This document shows, piece after piece, positions 33,876-44,022 of a stretch of 64,000 nucleotides of DNA. The translations under genes were made by a program, and so were the position numbers. The notes beneath the pieces were generated by a model that did no database searches, was not told the DNA's origin, and saw only the letters and a program-made list of their open reading frames with translations. The stretch comes from Pseudomonadota bacterium. GTDB taxonomy: Bacteria > Pseudomonadota > Gammaproteobacteria > Burkholderiales > Ferrovaceae. The first letter of the stretch is position 1. Each line of letters begins with the position of its first letter. The stretch lies in NCBI GenBank assembly GCA_021798835.1, contig JAJZBQ010000004.1, forward strand, positions 62,001-126,000, in the 5' to 3' direction.

Positions 33876-34913
33876 ATGGAACAGCCAAAGGAATATTTGC
33901 AAAAAAGCGTTGTGCAGCAACGTGAAATGCTTGCTGGGTTGCTGTACGAACCACTGTCTCAACTGGCGGATGCCTGTAGTCAGGTTTGGGGTGATCGCCA
34001 CAAGATGGAAGCCATCCTGAACGAGGGATTTCCCAGTGTGCCGTACTGTAAGTTTTTGTATGCGCTGGATGTCCATGCGGTACAAGTCACCTCCAACATC
34101 AGTCGCGAGGGATTGATTGAGGAACCCTTCGGTCGTGATCGATCGGATCGGCCTTATATGAAAGAGGCTTTGCTGGCCACTGGTTTTTTTGACAAGAGCA
34201 GTGAACAGCATTATCAGCAATGGCCTTACATAGAGACGGGCGTTCAGGCTACCGATTTCCTGTTGTGTGAGGCCTACATCAGTTTGCGGGCACTGCGTCC
34301 TTCATTGACGGCTATACAGTTTGTGCGCGATCCACAGGGAGTTCCCATCGGATTCATCGGAGCCGATTTTGCCTTGCGTGATCTGCCACAAATGTCTCGT
34401 CTTTATGAAGAACCGCGTCATCAGCGCAAGGTCGAAGGCGATCCTGCCATTCGTTGCCTGGTTTCATATCAGACGCGTTCTGAAAGTTTGGTGGACAGGC
34501 ATATCGATACCGTCATCAGTGTTGTGGAAGAGTTGATGCTGGATCATGGAGTATTTCATGTGGCCCTGCATTTTTCCAGCAGTCAAGCGATCATCTGGGT
34601 CATGGATGACCCTTGCCGCTACCGTTTGCTGACCAAAGAGGCCCTGATTGACCCGGACAGTTGTATGGCCTATCCGAAACGGGCATATCCCGGAGAGGCG
34701 CTGGTTCCTGGGCAGAAAATTCGTGATGTACTGAAAAAATTGAGTACCTTACGGTTCCGGGATGAGCGCTTGTATCTACGATCAGGCACACTCAACATCT
34801 TTAACGGCATCGTCGGACTGACATTTTCATGCGATGGCTCCTATTACATCCCTTGGGATGAATTTCTTGAACGGGACCAAATGTTTTGGGGTACTGAGCA
34901 CGCAGCGACATAG
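33876..34913 (+). CDS. PDC/Cache-like sensor protein
   Basis: A 345-residue soluble protein. The middle (FPSVPYCKFLYALDVHAVQV, GRDRSDRPYMKEA, TAIQFVRDPQGVPIGFIGAD) matches the PDC/Cache sensor fold, in which a ligand or redox state is sensed. Unusually it has no membrane anchor or output kinase/GGDEF domain. GGAGGG precedes ATG 33876. It may work with a separate partner; unknown. Confidence 0.6.
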   Translation: MEQPKEYLQKSVVQQREMLAGLLYEPLSQLADACSQVWGDRHKMEAILNEGFPSVPYCKFLYALDVHAVQVTSNISREGLIEEPFGRDRSDRPYMKEALLATGFFDKSSEQHYQQWPYIETGVQATDFLLCEAYISLRALRPSLTAIQFVRDPQGVPIGFIGADFALRDLPQMSRLYEEPRHQRKVEGDPAIRCLVSYQTRSESLVDRHIDTVISVVEELMLDHGVFHVALHFSSSQAIIWVMDDPCRYRLLTKEALIDPDSCMAYPKRAYPGEALVPGQKIRDVLKKLSTLRFRDERLYLRSGTLNIFNGIVGLTFSCDGSYYIPWDEFLERDQMFWGTEHAAT

Positions 34914-35070
34914 CATTACATCTTATAGGCTGGTCCGCAAGCGAGGGAAGAGGGTAATCTTCCGGATCTTCCGGATCAGTGTAAGAAAATCATCATTGAA
35001 CCTTGCAAGAACAATTCTGACGATATAGAATCAGCCAACGTAATCAACCTGGAAACAAGGGGAGCCAGTC

Positions 35071-35748
35071 ATGGTTAATCGTTGGCGCGGTGTGCTTTAT
35101 GGAACAGTCATGGTGGTGTCTTGGGTTTCCAGTCCCTGCACAAGTGCTTCCGAAATCGTTTCAACCAACGTAATAATGCAGGGAACCCGGTCAATACCCA
35201 CTGCTTCTGGAACAAACGATACGCTCGCCTATCAGGTGAACCAAACCCCCACACTTGGAATTTCCTCTCCCTCCCCCTACTACTACCAATTCTCGATTAA
35301 AGGGGGAGTTAGCGGCATTAGCCAGATTGAAATCCCGCTGTTTAGTCCTACTGCCATTTCTTCTGTGAATCTGGGCAGTACTGGGGGAAGTTATACCATC
35401 CTCCCCAATGTTCTGGCACAACCAAGTGGCGTATCCTACAATCAACAGACTGCCTACTGGGGGTATAGTTCAGGAACTTCTGTTAATGGAAAATCGGCAT
35501 TCAATAGTTCCAACGTCCCCTATGTGTTGCTTTTTTCAGGTCTGAGCTCTACGGCGACCTCACTAACCTTGGGATTCTATAGCAGCAGCGCTCCGGTCAA
35601 TGGGGTTTATGGATTTTTGTCTGATGCGGGTCCGAGTTACATAGATCCACCGACACCTGGGCCAAACAATGTACCGGAACCCTCGCCTTTGCTCCTGCTG
35701 GTTGCAGGGGTTATGGGGGTTGGTCTATCGGTTCGAAAGTTTGTATAA
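35071..35748 (+). CDS. PEP-CTERM sorting-signal protein
   Basis: A 225-residue secreted protein. An N-terminal hydrophobic signal (VLYGTVMVVSWVSSPCTSAS) is followed by a Ser/Thr/Gly/Tyr-rich beta region and a C-terminal VPEPSPLLLLVAGVMGVGLS, then RKFV, the PEP-CTERM tripartite signal (PEP box, hydrophobic helix, basic tail). Exosortase would process it; none is in the window. AAGGGGAG precedes the ATG. A terminator follows. Confidence 0.85.
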   Translation: MVNRWRGVLYGTVMVVSWVSSPCTSASEIVSTNVIMQGTRSIPTASGTNDTLAYQVNQTPTLGISSPSPYYYQFSIKGGVSGISQIEIPLFSPTAISSVNLGSTGGSYTILPNVLAQPSGVSYNQQTAYWGYSSGTSVNGKSAFNSSNVPYVLLFSGLSSTATSLTLGFYSSSAPVNGVYGFLSDAGPSYIDPPTPGPNNVPEPSPLLLLVAGVMGVGLSVRKFV

Positions 35749-35777
35749 AGACGAAGGAAGATATCCTTCCTTCGTCT
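35749..35777. terminator. Bidirectional terminator between convergent genes
   Basis: A perfect 12-bp stem AGACGAAGGAAG/CTTCCTTCGTCT with a five-base loop lies between the PEP-CTERM gene (stop 35748) and the aminotransferase (stop 35806). T-rich bases follow weakly on both strands (TTGTA; TTTATA). Confidence 0.8.
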
Positions 35778-35805
35778 TGTATGGGCCCGATTGGGTAAGT
35801 CACAT

Positions 35806-37014
35806 TCAGCGCATGACTTGAGTCATGGCCTCGACGACACGTTCCAGGTTCTTGTGGTTGAGCGCAGCGATGCAGATTCGTCCGGAATCCACGGCATAGA
35901 TGGAAAACTCCTGGCGCAAACGCTGGACCTGTTCCGAAGACAGACCAGAATAAGAAAACATCCCGCGTTGTTCGGCAATGTAATCGAATGAGTGGGTTGG
36001 CAGCGTTTGTTTGAGCGCAGTGACCAGCGCCGCACGCATGGCCTTGATACGCTGGCGCATGGCACCCAGTTCCTTCTCCCAGAGTTCATGCAGGGTAACT
36101 TCTTCGAGTACCGTGGCCACTAGGCTGGCACCGAATGTCGGTGGGCTGGAATAGTTGGTCCGAATAACCCGTTTCAATTGTGACTGAACTCGCAAGGCTT
36201 CATCCGAACTGGTGCAAACGATGGACAGGGCACCCACTCGTTCCCCATAAAGCGAGAAAGACTTGGAAAAAGAATTGGCTACCAGTACGGGAATCCCTAG
36301 TTCGGTGAATTCCCTGACCTGACGCGCATCTTCCTGGGTTCCCTGGGAAAAACCCTGATAGGCCAGATCCAGAAAAGGAATGAGGCCACGACGCAGGATG
36401 ATCTGGCGCACCTGATGCCACTGCCCATCGTCGAGATCAATGCCCGTGGGGTTGTGGCAACAGGCATGGAGCACCAAAATGGTACCACTGGGTGCTTGGT
36501 CGATAGTCTGCACCAGTCCTTCAAAGTCCAGACCATGACGTTCTGCTTGGTAGTAAGGGTAAGCGCGTACTGTGAAACCAGCGGCTTCGAACAGCGCGCG
36601 GTGGTTTTCCCAACTCGGGTTGGAAATCCATACTTCCGATTGTGGCGAGAAACTGCGCAGTAAATCGGCCCCCAGTTTCAGGGCTCCCGTTCCCCCCAGG
36701 GATTGGGCGGTAACCAGTCGCCGCTGAATCAGTGCCGGACAGTCGGCCCCAAATACCAATTGTTGAACCTGGCGGGTATAACGCACCATTCCATCAATGG
36801 GCTGGTAGCCACGTGCAGTCTTGAGGGCATTCAACTGATCTTCGGCCAGGGAAACGGAGTGCAGAAGAGGAAGTTTTCCATCTTCATCACCATAGACACC
36901 CACGCCAAGATTGATCTTGGCAGGATTGGTATCGGCCTGGAAGGCTTCTGTAATTCCCAGGATAGGGTCTTTGGGTGCCAGTGGCAAGGTGGTCAGAAAG
37001 TTGGGGTGCGCCAT
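35806..37014 (-). CDS. tyrB: Aromatic amino acid / aspartate aminotransferase
   Basis: A 402-residue class I PLP transaminase. Hallmarks: KINLGVGVYGDEDGKLPLL, the PLP lysine in NSFSKSFSLYGERVG, HACCHNPTG and the final GRICIAALN. It fits TyrB/AspC, with substrate between aromatic amino acids and aspartate. ATG 37014 is chosen from the conserved N-terminus; the open frame reaches 37125. It diverges from uvrB with a 100-bp gap. Confidence 0.88.
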   Translation of the reverse strand: MAHPNFLTTLPLAPKDPILGITEAFQADTNPAKINLGVGVYGDEDGKLPLLHSVSLAEDQLNALKTARGYQPIDGMVRYTRQVQQLVFGADCPALIQRRLVTAQSLGGTGALKLGADLLRSFSPQSEVWISNPSWENHRALFEAAGFTVRAYPYYQAERHGLDFEGLVQTIDQAPSGTILVLHACCHNPTGIDLDDGQWHQVRQIILRRGLIPFLDLAYQGFSQGTQEDARQVREFTELGIPVLVANSFSKSFSLYGERVGALSIVCTSSDEALRVQSQLKRVIRTNYSSPPTFGASLVATVLEEVTLHELWEKELGAMRQRIKAMRAALVTALKQTLPTHSFDYIAEQRGMFSYSGLSSEQVQRLRQEFSIYAVDSGRICIAALNHKNLERVVEAMTQVMR

Positions 37015-37114
37015 GTTCGCGACGTTATCAGGAGAGGACAAAACGATATTGTAGAGTGTTTTACGCAATTCTGGGAATCTTGCGGTATGCTGAGCAAATT
37101 TCAGGGTATCCTTC

Positions 37115-39130
37115 ATGCGGGTCACGTTCCCCGGTAGTCCGTTTCAACTTGAACAACCCTTTGAACCCTCAGGAGATCAACCCCGGGCTATTCAACGTTT
37201 GGTCGAAGGTCTGGAGGATGGCCTTCAATTCCAGACACTGCTGGGGGTCACGGGTTCTGGAAAAACCTACACCATGGCACAGGTCATTGCCCGACTCGGT
37301 CGTCCGGCACTGGTGCTGGCACACAACAAAACCCTGGCCGCGCAATTGTATGCCGAGTTCCGCACATTCTTTCCGAATAATGCCGTGGAATATTTTGTTT
37401 CTTATTACGATTATTATCAACCGGAAGCCTATGTGCCTGCCCGTGATCTGTATATCGAGAAGGATTCCAGTATCAACGAAGCCATTGAACAGATGCGCCT
37501 GTCAGCCACCAAGTCCCTGCTGGAACGTCCAGATTGTCTGATCGTTGCTACGGTATCGGCCATTTACGGGATCGGGGATCTGGCGGATTACCACCGCATG
37601 ATTTTACATATCAAGGAGGGAGAATCCCTTGACCAACGGGACATTGTGAGCCGTCTGACAAGCATGCAGTACACACGCAATGAACTGGAGTTCAAGCGTG
37701 GAGTATTCCGTGTGCGCGGTGAGGTTATCGATGTATTTCCCGCTGAACATAGTGAATTGGCATTGCGCATCACCTTGTTTGATGACGAGGTGGAACGGTT
37801 AACCTTGTTTGACCCGTTGACCGGGCATATTCGTCAGCGACTCGGGCGTTTTACCATCTATCCTTCCAGCCATTATGTGACTCCACGCGATACGGTATTG
37901 CGGGCCATCGATTCCATTCGTCTGGAATTGGCTCAGCGCACCACACAATTACGGGATGAGCAGCAGTTGGTGGCCTGTCAAAGACTGGAACAACGCACGC
38001 AATTCGATCTTGAATTGCTCCATACCATCGGCTTTTGCAAGGGTATTGAGAATTACTCCCGACATCTATCGGGACGACCTGCAGGAGAGCCGCCACCGAC
38101 CTTAATTGAAGCACTGCCCAGTCAGGCACTGCTATTTGTGGACGAATCCCATGTCACCTTGCCCCAGTTGGGTGGAATGTACAAAGGGGATAGGGCTCGC
38201 AAGGAAAATCTCGTAAATTATGGCTTTCGACTGCCTTCGGCGCTGGACAACCGCCCATTGCGTTTCGATGAATTCGAACGCCTGATGCCCCAGTCGATTT
38301 TCATCTCGGCTACCCCGGCGGCTTATGAACTTGAGCACTCGGGTCAGATTGTCGAACAGATCATTCGCCCAACCGGATTGGTGGATCCTGTGGTCGATAT
38401 TCGTCCGGCGAGTAGCCAAGTGGATGATCTGCTGAGCGAAATCAGGAAATGCACGGAAAAGCAACAGCGCATACTGGTTACAACACTAACCAAGCGGATG
38501 GCTGAAGAACTGACGGATTTTCTTCAGGAGCATCATATTCGGGTACGTTATCTGCACGCCGATGTGGAAACCGTGGAGCGTGTTGAAATTATCCGTGATC
38601 TGCGCCAGGGAATTTTTGATGTTCTGGTGGGAATCAACCTGCTGCGTGAAGGGCTGGATATCCCGGAAGTATCGCTGGTAGCGATTCTGGATGCGGACAA
38701 GGAAGGGTTCTTGCGTTCCGAACGCTCACTGATTCAGACCATAGGTCGAGCTGCCCGTCATGTCGAAGGACGCGCCATACTGTATGCAGATCAGATGACT
38801 GGGTCCATGCGCCGCGCGCTGGACGAGACGGATCGACGGCGCCAGATCCAGTTGGCACATAACCACCAGTATGGCATTACGCCTCAAGGAATCCAGAAGC
38901 CCGTGGTAGATATTTTGGAGGGCATCTATGATGCCGAGCCTGTCATATCCCCTGAAGTCAATGAGCCCAGGTCACATTTCCATTTGCTGGATGCCCGACA
39001 ACGTGAAATGCGGTTGATTCAATTGGAAAAAGAGATGAAAGCAGCAGCGGCACAACTTGAGTTTGAACGAGCAGCACAGTTGCGTGACGAAATTCGCCGG
39101 CTTGAGCAGCAGTGGCTGGTACTGGGCTAG
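37115..39130 (+). CDS. uvrB: UvrABC excinuclease subunit B
   Basis: A 671-residue nucleotide-excision repair helicase. Walker A is GVTGSGKT (44-51), then the beta-hairpin [32 protein letters not shown], helicase motif VI (QTIGRAARH) and the C-terminal UVR motif ([20 protein letters not shown]). It is full length. It converges on the FAD oxidase gene with a 4-nt overlap. Confidence 0.97.
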   Translation: MRVTFPGSPFQLEQPFEPSGDQPRAIQRLVEGLEDGLQFQTLLGVTGSGKTYTMAQVIARLGRPALVLAHNKTLAAQLYAEFRTFFPNNAVEYFVSYYDYYQPEAYVPARDLYIEKDSSINEAIEQMRLSATKSLLERPDCLIVATVSAIYGIGDLADYHRMILHIKEGESLDQRDIVSRLTSMQYTRNELEFKRGVFRVRGEVIDVFPAEHSELALRITLFDDEVERLTLFDPLTGHIRQRLGRFTIYPSSHYVTPRDTVLRAIDSIRLELAQRTTQLRDEQQLVACQRLEQRTQFDLELLHTIGFCKGIENYSRHLSGRPAGEPPPTLIEALPSQALLFVDESHVTLPQLGGMYKGDRARKENLVNYGFRLPSALDNRPLRFDEFERLMPQSIFISATPAAYELEHSGQIVEQIIRPTGLVDPVVDIRPASSQVDDLLSEIRKCTEKQQRILVTTLTKRMAEELTDFLQEHHIRVRYLHADVETVERVEIIRDLRQGIFDVLVGINLLREGLDIPEVSLVAILDADKEGFLRSERSLIQTIGRAARHVEGRAILYADQMTGSMRRALDETDRRRQIQLAHNHQYGITPQGIQKPVVDILEGIYDAEPVISPEVNEPRSHFHLLDARQREMRLIQLEKEMKAAAAQLEFERAAQLRDEIRRLEQQWLVLG

Positions 39131-40542
39131 CCCAGTACCTTTCCTGGGTTCATCCGATCATGGGGATCAAGGGTGGCTTTTATCCGATGCATTAAATCCA
39201 GCGCAACGGGATCCTTGTAGCGCTCCAACTCACCTACCTTGAGTTGTCCAATCCCGTGTTCGGCACTGATGCTTCCTTGAAGCGCATGGACGATATCATG
39301 GACAATGCGGTTCACTTCCGGAGTCTGGCGGATTAACTCGGTATTGCGTACGACATCAGCAAAGGATAGATTGTAATGGAGATTCCCATCACCGACGTGC
39401 CCAAAACAAACGATACGAATACCCGGGTACACTGCGCTCAACTTTTCGCCGCTTTGCCGGATGAAGTCGGGAATGCGGCTGACTGGGACGCTGATATCGT
39501 GTTTGATGCTGATGCCTTCCCTTTTTTGTGCTTCAGAGATCAACTCGCGTAATGACCAAAAGGTACTGGATTCACGTTCACTTTGAGCTATCAGCGCAGC
39601 CTGTATGCGTTGATCCGCCAATGCTCGTGCCAACGCATTCTCAATCTGTTCTTGTGGGTTATCGCCCGGACTGAATTGTTCCAGTTCTACCAGCAACGAC
39701 CAGCGCGGAATAGGCTGTAGCGGGGAAGCCAAGGGAGAAAGATGTTGTTCTACCAGATGCAAAGCGCTGGCTGATATTATCTCAAATGCGCTTATCTCTC
39801 CACAAGTTGCTCGTAATTCTTTTAGTAATATAACAGCATCCTCAGGGGTTTCCAGTGCCAGCCATGCGGTGCTCCGCTGTTGCGGTTGTGGATATAAACG
39901 CAGTACGGCATGAGTAATGATGCCCAAGGTTCCCTCGGCACCAATAAACCATTGTTTCAGGTCATAGCCGGTATTGTCTTTGCGCAGTCCATGCAATCCA
40001 TTCCAGCAACGACCATCAGCCAGCACCACCTCAAGACCCAGTACCTGCTGGCGCATATTGCCATAGCGCAATACCGCTGTACCACCAGCATTAGTGGAGA
40101 TCAATCCGCCAACTTGAGCGCTACCTTCCGAAGCCAGACTAAGCGGAAACAGAAAACCGGCATCCGCAGCATGGCGCTGGAGATCGGCCAGAATCATTCC
40201 GGCGGCGCACGTAATTGTTGAATTTTCACTATCCAGTTCAATCAGTTGGTCCATTTTGCTGAGGCTGATAATGATTTCATTCATATGACCAGAGCGCGGA
40301 ATGGAAGCCCCGCACTGACTGGTATTCCCACCCTGAGGAACCAAAGCCAGATTGTGTCGCTGGCAAAGTTCCACTACACGTTGCACCTCGGACGTGGTAC
40401 GCGGTTGCACCACCAAGGGAGCTTGCCCCTGGTAACGACCGCGCCAATCCGTATTATGTGCCGTCAACATCAGTGGATCATAAACAACATGGGTCTGTCC
40501 GACTATTTCTTCCAACTCGAAACGTATCTGTGACCAATTCAT
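39127..40542 (-). CDS. FAD-binding oxidase (D-2-hydroxyacid/lactate dehydrogenase-like)
   Basis: A 471-residue GlcD/Dld-type enzyme. FAD domain: [13 protein letters not shown] and [21 protein letters not shown]-terminal domain: [13 protein letters not shown] and [10 protein letters not shown], ending MNPGKVLG. It is a paralogue of glcD in this window and resembles D-2-hydroxyglutarate or D-lactate dehydrogenases. Its start overlaps the nadE stop by 4 nt, so it is the tail of the efflux-nadE operon. Confidence 0.85.
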   Translation of the reverse strand: MNWSQIRFELEEIVGQTHVVYDPLMLTAHNTDWRGRYQGQAPLVVQPRTTSEVQRVVELCQRHNLALVPQGGNTSQCGASIPRSGHMNEIIISLSKMDQLIELDSENSTITCAAGMILADLQRHAADAGFLFPLSLASEGSAQVGGLISTNAGGTAVLRYGNMRQQVLGLEVVLADGRCWNGLHGLRKDNTGYDLKQWFIGAEGTLGIITHAVLRLYPQPQQRSTAWLALETPEDAVILLKELRATCGEISAFEIISASALHLVEQHLSPLASPLQPIPRWSLLVELEQFSPGDNPQEQIENALARALADQRIQAALIAQSERESSTFWSLRELISEAQKREGISIKHDISVPVSRIPDFIRQSGEKLSAVYPGIRIVCFGHVGDGNLHYNLSFADVVRNTELIRQTPEVNRIVHDIVHALQGSISAEHGIGQLKVGELERYKDPVALDLMHRIKATLDPHDRMNPGKVLG

Positions 40543-42584
40543 CCATGATCTCCGGGAGCATTCAATGGCAACCGATGCACCGCTTCCAACCAGACCTGGG
40601 CCACGGAATCACTGGGAGCACGCCAATCCCCACGCGGCGATAGGGAACCACCGGAGCCGATCTTGGGGCTATTGGCGAAACAAGAGCGTTTAAACTGACT
40701 GTTTTGAAAAAAACGGCGCATGAACTGTTCTAGCCAATGGCGAAGTGCAGCATAGGAATAGGCAGGCTCGCGCTCGTCGTCACGCCGACTCCATGCACAC
40801 CAGGCCATGAACGCCAAGCGTTGCGGAGAGAAACCAAAGCGCAAGGTATGGTAGAGGAAAAAATCTTGCAGAGGGTAGGGGCCCACCGTGGCTTCGCTGC
40901 GCTGTATCCCTTTGCCCTGATCTGGCACCAGTTCTGGTGAAATCTCCAGATTCAGTACCTCATCCAATAATGGTGCTATATCAGCTGCCAACTCGGGTGC
41001 ACTCTGTGCCCAACGCAACAAATGCTGAACCAGAGTTTTGGGGACACCCGCATTGACATGGTAGTGAGCCATATGATCTCCCACACCGTAGGTGGACCAA
41101 CCCAGTGCCAATTCGCTCAAGTCACTGGTCCCAACCACCAGCCCCCCCTGATGGTTGGCCAAGCGAAACAGGTGGCTGGTGCGTTCCCCCGCCTGCACAT
41201 TCTCAAAGGTAATGTCGTAACAAGGCTCACCACTGACATAGGGGTGATGAATGTCGGCGAGCATCTGCAGGCAGCTGGGGCGGATATCAATCACTTCCGC
41301 GTGAACTCCCATGGCCTTCATCAATTTCTCAGCCAGTTTCTGGGATTGATGGCCCGTAGCAAATCCAGGCATGGTATAAGCACGTACCGACTGACGTGGC
41401 CAGCCCAGTTGATCCACCACTGCGCAAGCAACGAGCAGGGCCAGGGTTGAATCCAACCCCCCAGAAACTCCAATAATCAATGTCTTGAGTCCCGTCGCCA
41501 GCAACCGGGCATGTAATCCCTGAACCTGAATCTGAAATACTTCGGCACAGCGTTGTTGACGTTGAGTACTGAGTGCGGGAACGTAGGGAAAACGTGCGGG
41601 AGGGTGATACAAGGGACGTGCCCGAGAGGGAGGAAGCGGCAAGACAATGGGAATACGGGTAAAAGTAGCGATATCGTGACTTTGTTGTTGTACCGCATGA
41701 GAAAAGGTATTCTGGCGCATGCGTTCCTGTTCCAAGCGAGCCAGATCGATATCCGCTATCAATAACTGCTCATGCGTCTGATAGCGGGTACTCTCGCTGA
41801 CGATCTGCCCATAGTCAGCAATCAGCCCATGTCCATCCCAGGCCAGATCGGTGGTTGATTCGCCCATGCCCGCAGCGCTATACAAGTAAGCCGCAAGGCA
41901 ACGCGCTGATTGATTGGCCACCAACTGGCGACGATAGTCGGCTTTGCCGAGACTGGCATTGGATGCCGATGAATTGAGCAACAATGTGGCTCCTGCCAAC
42001 GCCGCCAGGCTGGAAGGAGGAATGGGAACCCATAAATCTTCGCAGATTTCGACAGCCAGAGTCGCCAGGGGTTGTGCGTCCAGTTCAAATAGCAATCGAG
42101 GACCGAAAGGAAGGGTCGAATCACCCCAACGGATCCACTCTGTTTGCATGGTCAATGCCGGCGTGAACTGACGTGCCTCATAAAATTCACGATAATTGGG
42201 CAAAAAGGATTTGGGTACCAACCCGTGGACTTTTCCACCTCCGATCAATGCAGCCACATTGAACAGATGGCCACGGTGACGCCAGGGAAGTCCAACCAAT
42301 GCCAGAACAGGCAAATCATGACTGGCTTTCAGCAATTCTTGCAGTGCTTGCTGTGCAGCATCAAGCAGAGCCGTCTGATGAAAAAGATCGTCACAGGAAT
42401 AGCCCGTCAGCCCCAATTCTGGAAAAACCACCAACAGCGCATCCTGCTGAACTGCTTGCTGCATCAGTGCCAATGTACGACGGGCATTTTCCTGTGGTTG
42501 GGCCAGAGCCACAACAGGGATGGCCACGGCCACCCGCAAGAAGTCCTGCGCGTACAAATCAAAAAATGGAATAGGATCAGACAT
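40539..42584 (-). CDS. nadE: Glutamine-dependent NAD+ synthetase
   Basis: A 681-residue two-domain enzyme for the last step of NAD synthesis. The N-terminal nitrilase-type glutaminase has the triad E56 (FPELGLTGYS), K125 (VPKSFLPNYREFYE) and C181 (EICEDLW). The C-terminal synthetase has the ATP loop SGGLDSTLAL and GTSDLSELALGW. The start at 42584 follows the outer-membrane factor stop by 4 nt. The other NAD genes are at 59.9-63.5 kb. Confidence 0.95.
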   Translation of the reverse strand: MSDPIPFFDLYAQDFLRVAVAIPVVALAQPQENARRTLALMQQAVQQDALLVVFPELGLTGYSCDDLFHQTALLDAAQQALQELLKASHDLPVLALVGLPWRHRGHLFNVAALIGGGKVHGLVPKSFLPNYREFYEARQFTPALTMQTEWIRWGDSTLPFGPRLLFELDAQPLATLAVEICEDLWVPIPPSSLAALAGATLLLNSSASNASLGKADYRRQLVANQSARCLAAYLYSAAGMGESTTDLAWDGHGLIADYGQIVSESTRYQTHEQLLIADIDLARLEQERMRQNTFSHAVQQQSHDIATFTRIPIVLPLPPSRARPLYHPPARFPYVPALSTQRQQRCAEVFQIQVQGLHARLLATGLKTLIIGVSGGLDSTLALLVACAVVDQLGWPRQSVRAYTMPGFATGHQSQKLAEKLMKAMGVHAEVIDIRPSCLQMLADIHHPYVSGEPCYDITFENVQAGERTSHLFRLANHQGGLVVGTSDLSELALGWSTYGVGDHMAHYHVNAGVPKTLVQHLLRWAQSAPELAADIAPLLDEVLNLEISPELVPDQGKGIQRSEATVGPYPLQDFFLYHTLRFGFSPQRLAFMAWCAWSRRDDEREPAYSYAALRHWLEQFMRRFFQNSQFKRSCFANSPKIGSGGSLSPRGDWRAPSDSVAQVWLEAVHRLPLNAPGDHG

Positions 42585-42588
42585 GGAC

Positions 42589-44022
42589 TCAGTGTACCTT
42601 ATCCGTTGCCGCTTGTTGCGTTTGCCAGCCACCGCCGAGTGCTGCAATCAACTGAGCAGCAGCCACAAAAGCCCGTCCGCGCAACGTTACTTCGCTGACC
42701 TGCCCTGTGAGTAGGGCAGTCTGGGCGATGATAACTGTCAGGTAATCTACCGTTCCGGAACGATATTGTTGCAATGTCAAGTCGACGTTACGCGAAGCGG
42801 CAACAACTGCCTTGCGTTGCATGGCTATTTCACGGGTGAGAATTTCTTCGGCCGATAGATTATCTTCTACGTTCTGAAAGGCAGTGAGCACCACCTGCCG
42901 ATAATTGGCGACGGCTTGATCCAGTCCCGAACGAGCCTGATCCAGATTGGCTTGGCGCAATCCTGCATCGTACAATGGTTGCAGCAACTGTGGGCCGAAG
43001 AACCAAGTATGGTTGGGCAAGGCAAACAGGTTGCTATAGCCTTGATTTTGATAACCATATCCTCCCGTTAGATTAATAGTTGGATAGAAAGCCGCTTGTG
43101 CCACCCCAATATCTGCGCTGGCTGCTGCAGTTTGACGTTCCGCCACGGCAATGTCTGGTCGTCGTTCCAGCAATGTCGATGGAATGCTGATCGGAGGCTG
43201 GGGATAGTCATTGCCTAATGGCAATGGAGGCAGATGAAATTCCGAGGGAGCCTTGCCGACCAGAACCGCAATGGCATGCTCCATCTGCGTGCGCTGCACT
43301 TCCACGTCGATCAATTGTGCTTTTGCTGTATCTAGTTGATTCTCAGCAAGTAACACATCGGTATCAGCCGCCACTCCCGAGCGCCGTCGATTGACCGTGA
43401 GATCGAGAGATTTCTGGTAAGCCTGTACCGTCGCCGTCAACAGTGCCGTTTCACCATCGTCCATGCGCAATTGGTAATAGTCCACTGCCAATTGGCTTTG
43501 CAAACTCAGCAAGGTCGCGGCAACCTGATTGGCATCTGCCTGAGCCGTCGCCTGACTTGCTTCAATGCTACGACGCACCGACCCCCATAAGTCGGGAACC
43601 CAACTGGCTTGCAGTTGCAAAGAGTCATTGTTATAGATTAGTCCCCTGTCGAGAGCCACACCATTCGCTGAAGCACGACTGCGGGATTCAGCACCCACCA
43701 AATTGAGGGTGGGAAACAAGCCTGCCTGAGTGCTGCGTATCAGGGCCAATGACTGTTGCCAGGCCGCAGCCTGCTGGGCAATGGTTTGGTTGGCCTTGGC
43801 TACCTGATCTTCCAGTTGAGCCAGGGTTGCGTCATCGAATAAGGTCCACCAGTCGTCAGGAATGGGTTGTCCTTGAGAGGAAGCCAATTTCCATCCTGGT
43901 GGAATAGCAAAACTGGAGGAGTGCGGAGCATCCGGTTTGACATAATCCGGGCCGACTTCGCAACCGACCAGCAGCAACAGAAGCCCCAGCGAGCCCAACT
44001 GCATGGCACATCGTTTGATCAT
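42589..44022 (-). CDS. RND efflux outer-membrane lipoprotein (NodT/OprM family)
   Basis: A 477-residue TolC-like channel. Lipobox LLLVGCEV puts the lipidated Cys at 21. Two OEP repeats follow (AAAWQQSLALIRSTQAGLFP and IAVAERQTAAASADIGVAQA, FYPTINLTGGYG). It is the outer-membrane part of the tripartite pump encoded upstream, and its start overlaps the mdtC stop (ATGA). It is longer than plain TolC and carries its own lipid anchor. Confidence 0.92.
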   Translation of the reverse strand: MIKRCAMQLGSLGLLLLLVGCEVGPDYVKPDAPHSSSFAIPPGWKLASSQGQPIPDDWWTLFDDATLAQLEDQVAKANQTIAQQAAAWQQSLALIRSTQAGLFPTLNLVGAESRSRASANGVALDRGLIYNNDSLQLQASWVPDLWGSVRRSIEASQATAQADANQVAATLLSLQSQLAVDYYQLRMDDGETALLTATVQAYQKSLDLTVNRRRSGVAADTDVLLAENQLDTAKAQLIDVEVQRTQMEHAIAVLVGKAPSEFHLPPLPLGNDYPQPPISIPSTLLERRPDIAVAERQTAAASADIGVAQAAFYPTINLTGGYGYQNQGYSNLFALPNHTWFFGPQLLQPLYDAGLRQANLDQARSGLDQAVANYRQVVLTAFQNVEDNLSAEEILTREIAMQRKAVVAASRNVDLTLQQYRSGTVDYLTVIIAQTALLTGQVSEVTLRGRAFVAAAQLIAALGGGWQTQQAATDKVH

